Assembly (NCBI GenBank): GCA_963921195.1 | Contig: OY992537.1 | Location: forward strand, 17,633,125-17,697,124 | Length of the DNA: 64,000 nt | DNA from: Pegoplata infirma | Taxonomy: Eukaryota; Arthropoda; Insecta; Diptera; Anthomyiidae | Direction: 5' to 3' | In this document: positions 54,526-64,000 of the stretch, piece by piece | Layout: each line of letters begins with the position of its first letter | How positions within the stretch are numbered: position 1 is the stretch's first letter | Made by a program: the position numbers and the translations under genes | Notes under the pieces: model-generated | Told to the model about the DNA's origin: nothing | What the model saw: the letters and a program-made list of their open reading frames with translations, nothing else | The model's database searches: none

Positions 54526-55165
54526 AAATCTTAATCTTTATTCATAATAAAAAATACTTTAATTATTATGAATAAAGGCCTTACAATTTATCTGAAACCC
54601 ATGTATTTTATACAAAGACTTTCGTTCGCCAGATTAGGATCAGATCTAAAGAAAACATAGTTTTATATACCGATATGAGGCAAAAACAAGCCAAAGGGGA
54701 ATCAATCGTCAGAACCCCGTCATTTTCGAAAAAGTTTGAAATTGTTGTTAAATGTAATGAAAATTTAAAAAAAACATCCCAAAAATGAACAAAAAATTTA
54801 AAAATAAGTGTTGTTAAAAAAAAAATTGCTCTAAAAATGAGAAAAAAATGCCCTAAAAATATGCTCTTAAACGTAAAATATGCAAAAATATGCTCTTAAG
54901 GCAAAAAAATGTCAAAATATGTTCTAACAAATCGATTCCAGATTTCTTAAAATCTTCTGAAATGGATAAATACCTTACCCATTTATCAATATAATGCGCA
55001 AGAAAAACATGATACGCAATATTTTTGGTTTCCCTGTTTATTACTTTTGATGCTCTGAATATGAATATCAAAAAAAATAGAACTCGAACGGCCTTTTTGG
55101 ATATCGCTATTTTAAATTTAGAAAAAATTACGAATTTTTCCTACATTCCAGAATTAAAAAAAAAT
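54526..55165. other. Noncoding stretch with hAT-family remnants
   Basis: AAATATGCTCTTAAACG, AAAATATGCAAAAATATGCT and an ATGTTCTAACAAATCGAT block (54850-54940) resemble the ATATGC hAT family. 54707-54758 is the block shared with 7591-7641. Confidence 0.5.
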
Positions 55166-55760
55166 CAAGTAAGAAAATTATAGTCGGTCAAGGCCGGCCA
55201 TATAGTTCCCTACACCGGTGTTTCCCGGAAAATGGGTCCCAAGTTCAAACATGGACCGATTCAATCTATCTTTTGTCAAATCTTTAATAAATGTAAAAAA
55301 CAGTCACATACCAAATTTGTGTGAAATTTTTTGCAAATAAAACGATTAAACTGAATATCGGGCGAAATTTGTATATGGGGCCTAAGTCCAAAAATGGATC
55401 GATTATTATCAGATTTGATTGGGTTATTAAAATACGCATTTAATACATACAAAAAAAATGAATAAAATATTTCCATTTTTGTGAATATCGGGAAGGTAGT
55501 TTGTATGGGGGCTACAAAAAGAACTGGTCCGATTCCTTTAAAATTCGGCATGATGATTTATGAGTATGAAACACGTTTACCTGGCAAATTTCGAAAGGAT
55601 ACCTAATAGAAAACCGTTTTTAGAGTCATCCACGCAAAAAGTGATTCTGAGTCGATCGGTATACCTGAAGATGGGTCTAGGACCAATATTTCAGGTAGTT
55701 ACAAACATTAGCACAAACTTAGTATACCCTGTACCACAGAGTGCTGTAGGGTATAAAAAT
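55165..55760 (-). mobile_element. INE-like repeat, third subfamily (C)
   Basis: Begins CAAGTAAGAAAATTATAGTC with a GGTCAAGGCCGGCC hairpin and GTTCCCTACACC, and ends AGTATACCCTGTACCACAGA and GTGCTGTAGGGTATAAAAAT. The end structure is that of A and B, but the middle (GGGGCCTAAGTCCAAAAATG, GGTCCGATTCC) differs and there is no ACGG run. Confidence 0.6.
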
Positions 55761-56222
55761 ACAAATTTGTTTCCCTTGACCCTTTCATACAGCTTAAGAC
55801 AATATTTTATTTAAACTTAATTTGAGCCAAATCTAATTATCTTAACCCGAGGCGCCCTTTGATCAAAGATTTGGACTTTTTAAAAATTCCCGCCCAAATT
55901 TTAAACTTTTTAAAAATTAATAAATTAAAAAAATCTTGCGCTGCATTATGTTTTTTTAAATTTTGGTATGCTAAATACGAATAACAGCAAATTTCTGTAA
56001 TCGTTCGATCGGTTTTTCAGATATCGCCATTTGAAATTTGTCAAAAAGTTTCATGCAATGGCGGTTTTTTTTTACGTTCAAGAAACTTTTAGAAAAAAAT
56101 CTCAAAACTTTTTTTCATACAACATTTCATAGAGATTGAGAAAAACTTTATTTAAACTTAATTTGAGCCAAATCAGACCATTGTAACCTATGCTGCCTTA
56201 TGATCAAAGTTTAGAGCTTTTG

Positions 56223-56731
56223 CACAAAAAAAAATCTTTGTTAAATTACTAGGAAAAGTCTTGTAATCCCATTTTACCAATATTTGACAGTTTTTCTTGT
56301 TTTTTAACAAATCGAAATTTACATTTTTTTTTTGTAATTTTACAATTTTTTTTGTAATTTTACAAATTTCTAAGATAATTTTACAAAAACAAAATTTAGT
56401 AAATTCATGAGAATTCCTTGTAATTTCAATTGCGCTAAAAAACTGTAAATTTACCGTTTTATTGGTAAAAAACTTGTAAAATTACAAAATTATTGGTAAA
56501 AAGTTTGTAAAATCACTAGGAATTCTCGTAAAATAGGAGGTAGCAAAAAATATATTTTATCGTGTCAAAAGATTAGTAAATTTACAACTTTATTGGTAAA
56601 AAACCTTGTAAAATTACAAAATTTTGGTAAAAAGCTTGTAAAATTACTATGAACCTTTGTCAAATAGGAGGTAGCAAACAAAAAAAAGTGACAAGTTTTT
56701 CTTGTAATTTTACAAGATTTTTTTGAGTGTG
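56223..56731. mobile_element. TIR element rich in CTTGTAAAATTAC
   Basis: The left end CACAAAAAAAAATCTTTGTT with AAATTACTAGGAAAAG and the inverted right end CACACTCAAAAAAATCTTGT with AAAATTACAAGAAAAAC form inverted repeats of about 45 bp. Inside, TTGGTAAAAAACTTGTAAAA occurs four times within a 160-bp tandem duplication that also repeats ATAGGAGGTAGCAAA. Duplication not determined. Confidence 0.6.
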
Positions 56732-56889
56732 GTGAATATTTTCTAAAAAACCATAACTTTGAACGAAAGTCTTCATCTTTGACTCAAATTGATTTTAAAT
56801 GAAAGTTTGTTTGAAGTTCTATGAAAGGGTCAAGGAAAAAAAATTTTAAATTTTTTTTAAATTTCTTGAGGTCAAAAAACCGACAATTA

Positions 56890-57279
56890 GACTGTGGAAC
56901 AAATTCAGATTAGCAAAAGTTAGATCGATTCTGAGAGTGAGAGGTGAAAATAGAGGCTAAATTAGAAGTATCGCAGCGTTTGTTTATGTTAGTTTGTAGT
57001 CAAATGCCAATTTTCAGCATATTGCTTATGTGGTTTTTTGGCTATAACTCGTCGACCAATTGATATTTTTTCAATCTGTAAAAGCCAAATTATTGCTAAA
57101 GACCTTTCCAACTTTTAAAAACTTGATTCAGAAAATTTTTGTGGTGCTTATGACACAATATGTTGGAAAATTTATTTTTTTTATGCTTTTTGAAAATATT
57201 CTATTTTCTCTATTTTCACAACTCACTCTCAGAATCAAAATCTACCTAACATTTGCTAACCTGAATTTGTTCCACAGTG
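56890..57279. mobile_element. PIF/Harbinger-like MITE, 390 bp
   Basis: The left GACTGTGGAACAAATTCAGA and the inverted right CACTGTGGAACAAATTCAGG begin inverted repeats of about 60 bp (GTTAGCAAA, GATTCTGAGAGTGAG). Flanked by TTA on both sides (56887-56889, 57280-57282), the 3-bp target typical of PIF/Harbinger. Without it, the flanks restore the P1 reading ...GACAA-TTA-TTGCAAATTTC. Confidence 0.8.
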
Positions 57280-57380
57280 TTATTGCAAATTTCAAATAAC
57301 GATATCTCTACAACAGTTTGACTGATTTTAAAAATTGTCGAGTTCAGCTCATTAAAATTTATATATCAAGAAATCTTTTT

Positions 57381-58976
57381 TAAATTTCAACTCAGTGAAA
57401 CTGAAATAAATGTTATAAAAAACCGGCAGTTTTTGGAATTAAGAAAAACTGTAAATGCAGTTATGTAAACAAGACCTTGAACCATCACTGAGCAATGTTT
57501 AAGGATTACCCCACTTTATCCGTAAAAGTTACAGAGGGTTAAAGTTGAAAAATCGATAAAAATGGCTTGAAATAATCCATAGTTTTTACATTATTTCGCT
57601 TTTTTTTTTAAGTTCTCCTTATATTTCAATCTTTTCCGGCATAACACAAAGTCAGTACATATAAGAGATTATTTTAATGTTGGTTTGATAGATGCTTCAT
57701 CGCTTGGTAAGAATTTATAAGACGGTTAAATTTTGAAACCAAAAATTAAGAGTTTTTAAATTTTCGAGGTTTTTTGATCAGGGATTTCGGCCCCCTCTAT
57801 AAAATGAAAAAAGTTGAACTAGAGTTGGTAGCTGTTGTAATTCTTAACATTTTGGAATTAATTCCGTTAATGTGCCACGAATAGTTAAGGAGTTTCAGCA
57901 GATCAAAGTTCGCAAGAAAAAACGTAATTTTTTTAAAATACCAGTTTTTCGCGAGGCACATTCGCGGTTTCATTCGAAATTTGGTGGACTCTTGCGTAAA
58001 CCGAGTTTTTTGTGAGTTTACATAAAAAAATCACTGGCGGGTTTATAAAAAATAAATTGCAAAAATTTTATGGCATTTTTGAAAATTGTGCGAAATTTGC
58101 AAATCTGTTTCCTATTTTTTTTAGTAGCAATTAATGCATCATGTTCATTTTAATACACCAAAAGACGTGCCTTAACGAGTAGAACTGATTTGCTTTTTGA
58201 CTTTTTACTTTAAGCCATTCTGAGCGGAAAGCGCGATGATTTTATCTAAACCTGTTTTGATCTGGCACATTCAAGGCTTTACACGAAATCGGATGAAATT
58301 TTTTTTAAATGAAAGCCCACTTGATGTGTCATCATAAAATCAAAATTTTGATGATTATAGATTTTTTGGACCATATTAAATTTTCTTGTTATAAAAAAGC
58401 ATCACCGATTTTTTTTAACTACTGGTACAATGATACGATTTTCCGTGATTTTCTTCAGTAATACCAACGCGTATTGCCTAAATATGTTATAAAAAATTGT
58501 GAAACTTTTCTTTTACCGCGAATTAATCGCGATTTTAGGTACTTAGATATTTTTTTTTTTTAAATCGTTTGGTCATTAAAGGGTTAAATTTATATCATAT
58601 ATTTTAGAAGAAATGATATATCCTGGCATGTTTTAATAACGCATGCAACAAATGTGTAGAAAATAAAATCTTTAAAATATTTTTAAGATTTTTAAAACCG
58701 CTAAATCTTAAAACCGCCATAACTTTTGACCCCCTTGCGCGATTTAATTGACGCGAACGAATTTCTTATTCTTAAATAGCATCTAATATTTATGCCAACT
58801 TTCATCGATGTGCCATCAAAACAAAAATCACATCTTTTTTAACTCAAAATTTAAGTCTAAAACGGAACTCCTCATATATGAGGCATTCTACACCAAATGT
58901 CCAGCGAAAAAACCATGTGTACCGTAAATTTCTGAATAGGTTGTATTAATAGTATTGTATTAATATTAATAATAGT
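57381..58976. other. Noncoding stretch, nothing recognised
   Basis: No repeat family or coding pattern that I could support. Some less AT-rich pieces lie at 57930-57990. Confidence 0.4.
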
Positions 58977-58977
58977 A

Positions 58978-59577
58978 TGGGCTATCGATTAAAAAAAATT
59001 TTTTGGAAAATTTTCAGAACCCGTTCTGAAATTTTCCATTTTTTTATAAAAGGTAATTTATCAAAAATCCGGCGAATTTTTTTTATTTTTAAATTTAGAT
59101 GTTTGTCTATCCACACAAAAAAAATCAGACATAAGTTTTTCGTTTTTTTTTTCGAGAAAATCGCATTTGAATTTTAAATTTCATAACAATTTTGTAATTT
59201 GCTTGTATTTTTTTGTTTTAACATTGCGGATGAGTATTAAATATTTGCATAAATGTTACTCATACGCTATGTTTAAATAAGAAAATACAATAAACTTACT
59301 AAATTGTTATGAAATTCAAATGCAATTTTCTTGAAAAAAAACGAAAAACACATGTCTGAATTTTTTTGTGTGGATAGACAAATATCTAAACTGTAAAAAA
59401 AAAAAAAAAAAAAAGTGGCCGGATTTTTGATAAATTGACTTTTTTAAAAATGGAAAATTTCAGAACGGGCTACAAAAATTTTCCAAAAAAAAATTTTTAA
59501 TCTATAGCCCACACAAAACTTTACAAGAGTGTACATTTTTGAGATTGTGGTGCATTCGGTTTTAATTTGATAAATAT
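58978..59577. repeat. Palindromic repeat family P2, copy 2 (600-bp hairpin)
   Basis: The left arm begins GGGCTATCGATTAAAAAAAA, then CAGAACCCGTTCTGAAATTT and CTATCCACACAAAAAAAATC. The right arm returns through TGTGTGGATAGACAAATATC and TTTCAGAACGGGCT to TTAATCTATAGCCC at 59512. The right side continues into GATTGTGGTGCATTCGGTTT, matching the left outer part of copy 1 (40381-40450). Both copies abut an INE-like repeat of subfamily B. Confidence 0.8.
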
Positions 59578-59605
59578 TTAAGCTTTTAAAAAAATTAAAA
59601 GAAAC

Positions 59606-60485
59606 GAGTAAAAAAGTAAAATTCGTCCTTGTCGAATGTATTGATACCCTCCACAATTTAAAAAAGTTTATTGCAAAAAACGAAAATTTTTTGTTGAGAA
59701 TTTTTTTTTTTTTTTAATAATTTGCGCGAAAAAAAATTGTAAAATAATACGCGATTTTTTTTCTTTTTTTGTCAAAAAGTATGTTTGTACTTGTTTAAAT
59801 ACCATTCGGTGTTCAATTCAGTTCACATATCGCTCATTTACTTGTATAGTGTCATAACTCAAAATATTTGTTGTTGCAGAAAACGCGTTTAAAGTTTACA
59901 ATTGAAACTGGTTTTCTATTGAAAAAGGGCGGTATATAGAAAATGTAAAAATGGCGGGTTCTCTTCCCAAACGGTGAGTATAAAAGATATTAATACGGAT
60001 TTTTGACACAATAATTAGCATGATATAACGAATAATTCTGTATCAATTACTCAAAAATTACATATTTTGAGTTATGACACTATACAAGTAAATGAGCGAT
60101 ATGTCAACCAGTAGTCGAATTAAAGCATTTTGTATTTTTAGGTTATGTTAAATGTACCAAAATCTTTGAGGTGTCCTTACATTTTCGTTCATAACTATTG
60201 AACCGCTGAACCGATAATGCTCAAATGCAATACCAAACTTTTCAGGGTAAAAACAAGTAAACATGTTAAGTTTCAGTCATCTCCGTTTAATAGTTTTGCC
60301 GTGATCGCCATTTTCACAAACAGACGGACAGACAGACGAACATCGTTAGAATGTCTTAAAATCGATCACTGATCAATATAATATATTCTTTATGGAGTAC
60401 TAGACCGATATTTCGATGATTTACAAACGGAATGACAAACTTATATATACCCTCTATCACTAACATAAGTGGAGGGTATAAAATG
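59606..60485 (-). mobile_element. INE-like repeat, subfamily B, with nested TIR element
   Basis: Begins ACGAGTAAAAAAGTAAAATT with a damaged hairpin TTCGTCCTTGTCGAA and ends CTATCACTAACATAAGTGGA-GGGTATAAAA. The order of blocks is as in 25318-25925. Interrupted by 59830-60099. Confidence 0.85.
59830..60099. mobile_element. 270-bp MITE with TA duplication
   Basis: The left TCGCTCATTTACTTGTATAG with TGTCATAACTCAAAATAT is repeated inverted at the right end. The intact INE copy reads CACATATGTCAACC at this place, so TA (59828-59829, 60100-60101) is duplicated; ATAT is an equal alternative. Terminal repeats about 40 bp; no coding capacity. Tc1/mariner-like by target only. Confidence 0.88.
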
Positions 60486-60559
60486 ATTAACTGTAATTCG
60501 AAGATTCCAATTGCTATCAAAAATAATGTTTTTCCACCGGAATAAAATTTTATTGATAA

Positions 60560-60635
60560 CCGAAAACGATCGGTTATTCAATTTTTGATAACCGAAACCG
60601 CGGTTACTAAATTTATCGGTTATTTAGAAACTCTA
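60560..60635. mobile_element. hAT-like end with ATAACCGA palindromes
   Basis: GATAACCGAAAACGATCGGTTAT, GATAACCGAAACCGCGGTTAC and a terminal TTTAGAAACTCTA. Inverted, the end reads TAGAGTTTCTAAATAACCG, like the hAT ends elsewhere here. The left terminus was not found. Confidence 0.5.
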
Positions 60636-61310
60636 TTTCTATCAGAGATTTGTATTAAAGAATTATTTTTTTGGAAAATAGTAAATCAATTAAAATTAAA
60701 ATTTTTATAAAAACGAATATTTATTTTAACTTACCTTCAAAAAAAGCCATTTTCTGCAGATCAGAAACTTCTCACAATTTAAAGGATTCACAGAAAATCA
60801 TTTCGAATACAACCTTTAACCCTTAAATACTCAACAACAACTTTCATACATTTGAAGATCAAATCTATTTCAAATCTAGTACTTCTTGAAATTGTTTAAG
60901 GTGATTTATTGCAATTTGATAGATCTGGCTGGATGCTGTTTATCATATTTTTAACGGCCATTTGTATTTTTATGCTTTCATCGATTTGATAAATATGTTT
61001 GAGAAATCATTTTTTAGCAACTGAAATTTCATAATTTTAAGTCCCCTGCTTTAAAAAATGAGTCGTTTTAGCGTAAATAGACTTCAAGGTCCGCTGGACT
61101 ACTTTGATCCTTGGAAATTTTACTCCTTTGTTAAAAATGTTGTCTCGGTTTTAAATTTCAAACTAAAAGGACGAGATCGCTGATTCCTTTTTTAGAAATA
61201 TTTTAAAAAAAATTTTAACCCTTTTGTGGGTTAATTAATAATTTTTATCTTTTTCTCTCACTAATGCTTAAGGCCCCTACAATTCGTCTTTATCTCAATC
61301 TATTATTAAC
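60636..61310. other. AT-rich stretch, nothing recognised
   Basis: No gene or repeat supported. Confidence 0.45.
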
Positions 61311-61314
61311 TTTT

Positions 61315-61425
61315 AGGGGGCCTTGTAGTCTAGTTGGATGCTTGCTAGCCTTTGAAAGCGGTAATCGTGATTCGATTACCGCTTTCAATTTAGCTCGATT
61401 CCCGCTTTCGATTTGCTACAACGAG
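61315..61425 (+). repeat. tRNA-like SINE fragment 3
   Basis: GTAGTCTAGTTGGATGCTTGC has an A-box-like pattern, and GTGATTCGATTACC (61367-61380) a B-box-like one. A repeated GCTCGATTCCCGC and TTTGCTACAACGAGA follow; the last words resemble CGCTACAACGAAA after tRNA-like fragment 1. No acceptor-stem closure, so not a functional tRNA gene. Confidence 0.55.
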
Positions 61426-64000
61426 ACGATGGCCATTGTTACCAGTTCTTGTTTTATGTCGAAATTATAAACAAGTGATTGAAATTAAATCAAGATCATG
61501 GGACCAAAACTATTATTATTGACTTCAGAATATTATCTCCAAAATAATTTATTACACTCTGTAATATATTTGGATTTTTTTAACTAATCCAATTCTAGGA
61601 TTTCAAGGCTTTTGCGTTTTTCCATTCAAGCATTATTTTTTAATATTTGTTTTTCAAGCTCAAAATAAACTTTGTATATTTAGCTCTCCTGTAATGGAAG
61701 ATCACTTTGTATTAAAGGACTCTTGATATCTGTAATACGATCTTTTAAAGCTTTTTTGTGTTCTCATTTTAACCACAAGTTTTATTTGTTTACTTTAACA
61801 CTCATTGACAGTTAATTTGAATGACAGCTTTCTGACAGGATCTTGATAAATATTATAAAAGGACTTTTGTGTTTAATCTCACACAAGTTTTTGTTTTGAA
61901 ACTTGTTTCTTTTTTAATGATCTCTTTAACCACATAAAAATGTAAATAATTTTGACAACTTTGTTTTTGAGTTCATCTAACTTTCAAGGACTCTTTCAGG
62001 GATCACTCTCTTTTAGTGAGACTTTTGCAAAATTAGTGATTTATGAGTTTTAGGAAAGATCTCTAGCTTTATTTCAATTTAGAGTTTCTAATAACGGTTT
62101 TTCTAAACTTCTTTCCCTCTTTTACTTGACAGCTTTCAGTTCTTTTGAACTTTTGAACTTTTAAATTTATAGCGGAACTTTGTTTAAGACAATCTCTTTT
62201 TTTCTTTATTTCTCTTGCTTCTTCGTTTATTTATCAAAGTTTTATGAAAACAAAAAAATATTTATTTTTGATCAATCCTTTTGTCTCAAATTTCTGAAAA
62301 ATCAGTTAGTCAATAGACAATTCGCACCTTAATGTTAACTTTTAATAGGGTTGTTGTTGTTTATTGTTTTTAAATTGTTGTTGTTGGGTATTTTTATTGT
62401 TAAAGGTGTTGTTGTTATTGTATCGGTTGTTAACAACAAATCGACAATCTCAATTGACACGTTAAACAAAAATTTTTTTTTTAAATTTTTTTTTATTATT
62501 CAGTTCTAGTTCTTGAGTTTTTGATTTATTTTTAGTGTTAATTTTTTATCTTTTAACATGCCTAATATTTAAACAAACAGCAACAAAAAAAATAAATAAA
62601 ATCTATAAACGTGTAATTGTTGTTGTATTGTTTTTTATTTATTTTTAAAATTGATAATTGTTCTTGTATTTTTTAACTATTGTTTTTTTATTTTTTGTAT
62701 AATTTAACAAAGTTTATCAGTTTATTTTTTGCTTTTCAATTATTTTTTTATTTAATTTTTAATTTTTTGTTAACAAAAAATTGAAAACAACAACCGTATA
62801 GTTTGAAGGTTGTAACAAAACTAAAAGATCGTGATAAATGTAGCCAACACGACAGGTATAGGTAAAGCGGTGAGTTAGTTAACTGATATATACACTTAAA
62901 GAAATATTAGTGTTAGAGTAAGTTAAGCTCTTTTTTTTATAACAACTATTAACAGGCGATGATGACGACAACTAACTGACTACAAATACACTAATGATGA
63001 TCTAAAGAAAGTACTTTAAAAAAAAAAATCACAAGTTTTCTATTTGAGTGTTTTTTTTCTTGTAGTTGTTTTTAATATAATTGTAACATCCATTCACAAA
63101 TACAGTCATAATGATCGTTTTTTTCATTTTCTTATCTTCATTTTTTGTTCGTTAGTTTGTTTTATATATTCTATTCACTTTAGTTTTTATGTTTTATTTT
63201 TTCACCGTTCACTTATTTATCGTCATATTCCGTAGTCTCCACTACGTTATGAAATACGTCCATTACGTTTAAAGTTCGTATGATGACTTGTTCATTATTC
63301 AATAGTGTTTTGGGTTTTTGTAACCTTTTTGGTTGCAGAGAGTACCTTTTTTTTACTCTACTTCATGTTCTTCTTTACCAAAGGGGGGTTTAATTGTAGT
63401 TTCTCTCTTTCTCTTTTCTTTAGCATATAGTTGTTTCTTTTTTTCCTTCGTTATTTACCTTTTTAAAACCGTAAAATGTTATTATTCTTTATTATTTTAT
63501 TCTCATTTTTATACAGGTGTAAATTATTTGTTTGTAGTAGTATTGGTTTAACTAATAAGTTCATTACTCTCTTCAACTCTTTTTTTATATGATACATTTT
63601 TTTTTCTCTAATTGCTGTGATCTTTATTCTCTTGTTTTCTGGCTGTGACGTTTTTTGTGTATTTAAGTTGTTGATGTTTTTATTCATCTTAAGATTTGTA
63701 AACATGCGTTTACATCGTATTTACTAATGCAAAGATGTTGCCACACTTCCTGTTTCCGTTTTTGCTCTCTATATGAAATTAATTTAAGTTCTATTTTAAC
63801 ACTTTCTAACACTATAGTTTGGGAAATGCATAATCAATTTTTTATTTAAATTTTTTATACTCGATTTCCCAAAAAGGAGGGCCAACTAAACTAAAGGAAC
63901 CTTTCTTTATGGGGGAGGCTTCGGCGGGGGCTGTGGGGGACACCTCACTCCTCGCAATAAATGTTTTCTAATTCATTCATTATGTTTTTTTCACAAAAGT
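61426..64000. other. T-rich noncoding stretch with TTG microsatellites
   Basis: (TTG)n-type runs at about 62350-62430 and 62620-62640, and T-rich strings throughout. None of the repeat families of the rest of the window appears here. This may be the flank, intron or UTR of a gene outside the window, but no splice or coding signal can be supported. A G-rich piece at 63910-63945 is the least AT-rich part. Confidence 0.4.

Larger units (their letters stand above)
55772..57380. repeat. Palindromic repeat family P1, copy 3, with two insertions
   Basis: Repeated blocks AACTTAATTTGAGCCAAATC (55817, 56160), GATATCGCCATTTGAAATTTG (56022) and its inverted form near 57290-57310, TTACGTTCAAGAAACTTTT, and GGCGCCCTTTGATCAAAG. 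Interrupted by TIR elements at 56223-56731 and 56890-57279. Confidence 0.6.

Noticed and set aside
55276..55551. 91-codon open frame on the minus strand
   Set aside because: Inside INE-like subfamily C; no domain or coding signature.
60508..60643. Complete hAT element with CTATC flanks
   Set aside because: TTGCTATC and TTTCTATC resemble a duplication, but no TAGAG-type left end follows the first; only the right end is called.

Overview
The window is a gene-poor, strongly AT-rich stretch of animal nuclear DNA, most probably from a higher fly (Diptera). That placement is an inference. It rests on many copies of a short dispersed repeat whose centre (a CCCATAAAGTATATAT block, a TTGATCA block and a run of GTCCGTCTGTCCGTCCG) resembles the INE-1/DINE-1 repeats of Drosophila, and on the lack of any bacterial gene organisation. 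I could not support one host protein-coding exon. The only recognisable protein sequence belongs to transposable elements: two 5'-truncated non-LTR retrotransposon fragments with RNase H remnants (12.5-13.2 kb and 33.0-34.0 kb, both minus strand) and a decayed Tc1-like transposase (21.75-23.4 kb).

Layout. 0-5 kb: a 100-bp direct repeat, an inverted repeat around a 1.4-kb hAT-type element (1833-3232), and a hairpin repeat at 4.64-5.11 kb. 5-12 kb: degenerate 160-bp tandem repeats, a hAT-like element with an INE-like repeat inside it, a triplicated 310-bp unit (8.4-9.4 kb) and a tandem duplication with a terminal-inverted-repeat (TIR) element in only one copy. 12.3-14.1 kb: a palindromic repeat split by a non-LTR fragment with an 11-bp target duplication. 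15.8-20.2 kb: an array with twelve copies, in both orientations, of an 18-bp motif matching the primer-binding-site complement of the 3' end of tRNA-Lys including CCA. This is the most unusual structure in the window. 20.3-25.2 kb: a hairpin, the Tc1-like element, and a hAT element carrying tRNA-like pieces. 25.3-28.8 kb: an INE-like copy, a 35-bp minisatellite, and a 480-bp tandem array dense in TGTAAACA. 31-43 kb: more 160-bp repeats, the second non-LTR fragment, a 2-kb near-perfect hairpin element inserted into an INE-like copy, an AGTACT array and nested TIR elements. 45-51 kb: hAT elements, INE-like copies, a TIR element with a 9-bp duplication built from a GGGATTATG palindrome, and a 25-bp minisatellite split by a hAT element. 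53-60.6 kb: a hAT element split by a pogo/Tigger-like element, INE-like copies, a PIF/Harbinger-like element and a 600-bp hairpin. 60.6-64 kb: no repeat family except a tRNA-like piece and T-rich simple sequence.

The insertions are deeply nested, and in several cases the uninterrupted sister repeat in this same window gives the empty site. Target duplications (TA, TTA, 7-, 8-, 9- and 11-bp) can therefore be read directly. All calls come from reading by eye; no alignment or database search was run, and boundaries of old repeats are approximate.
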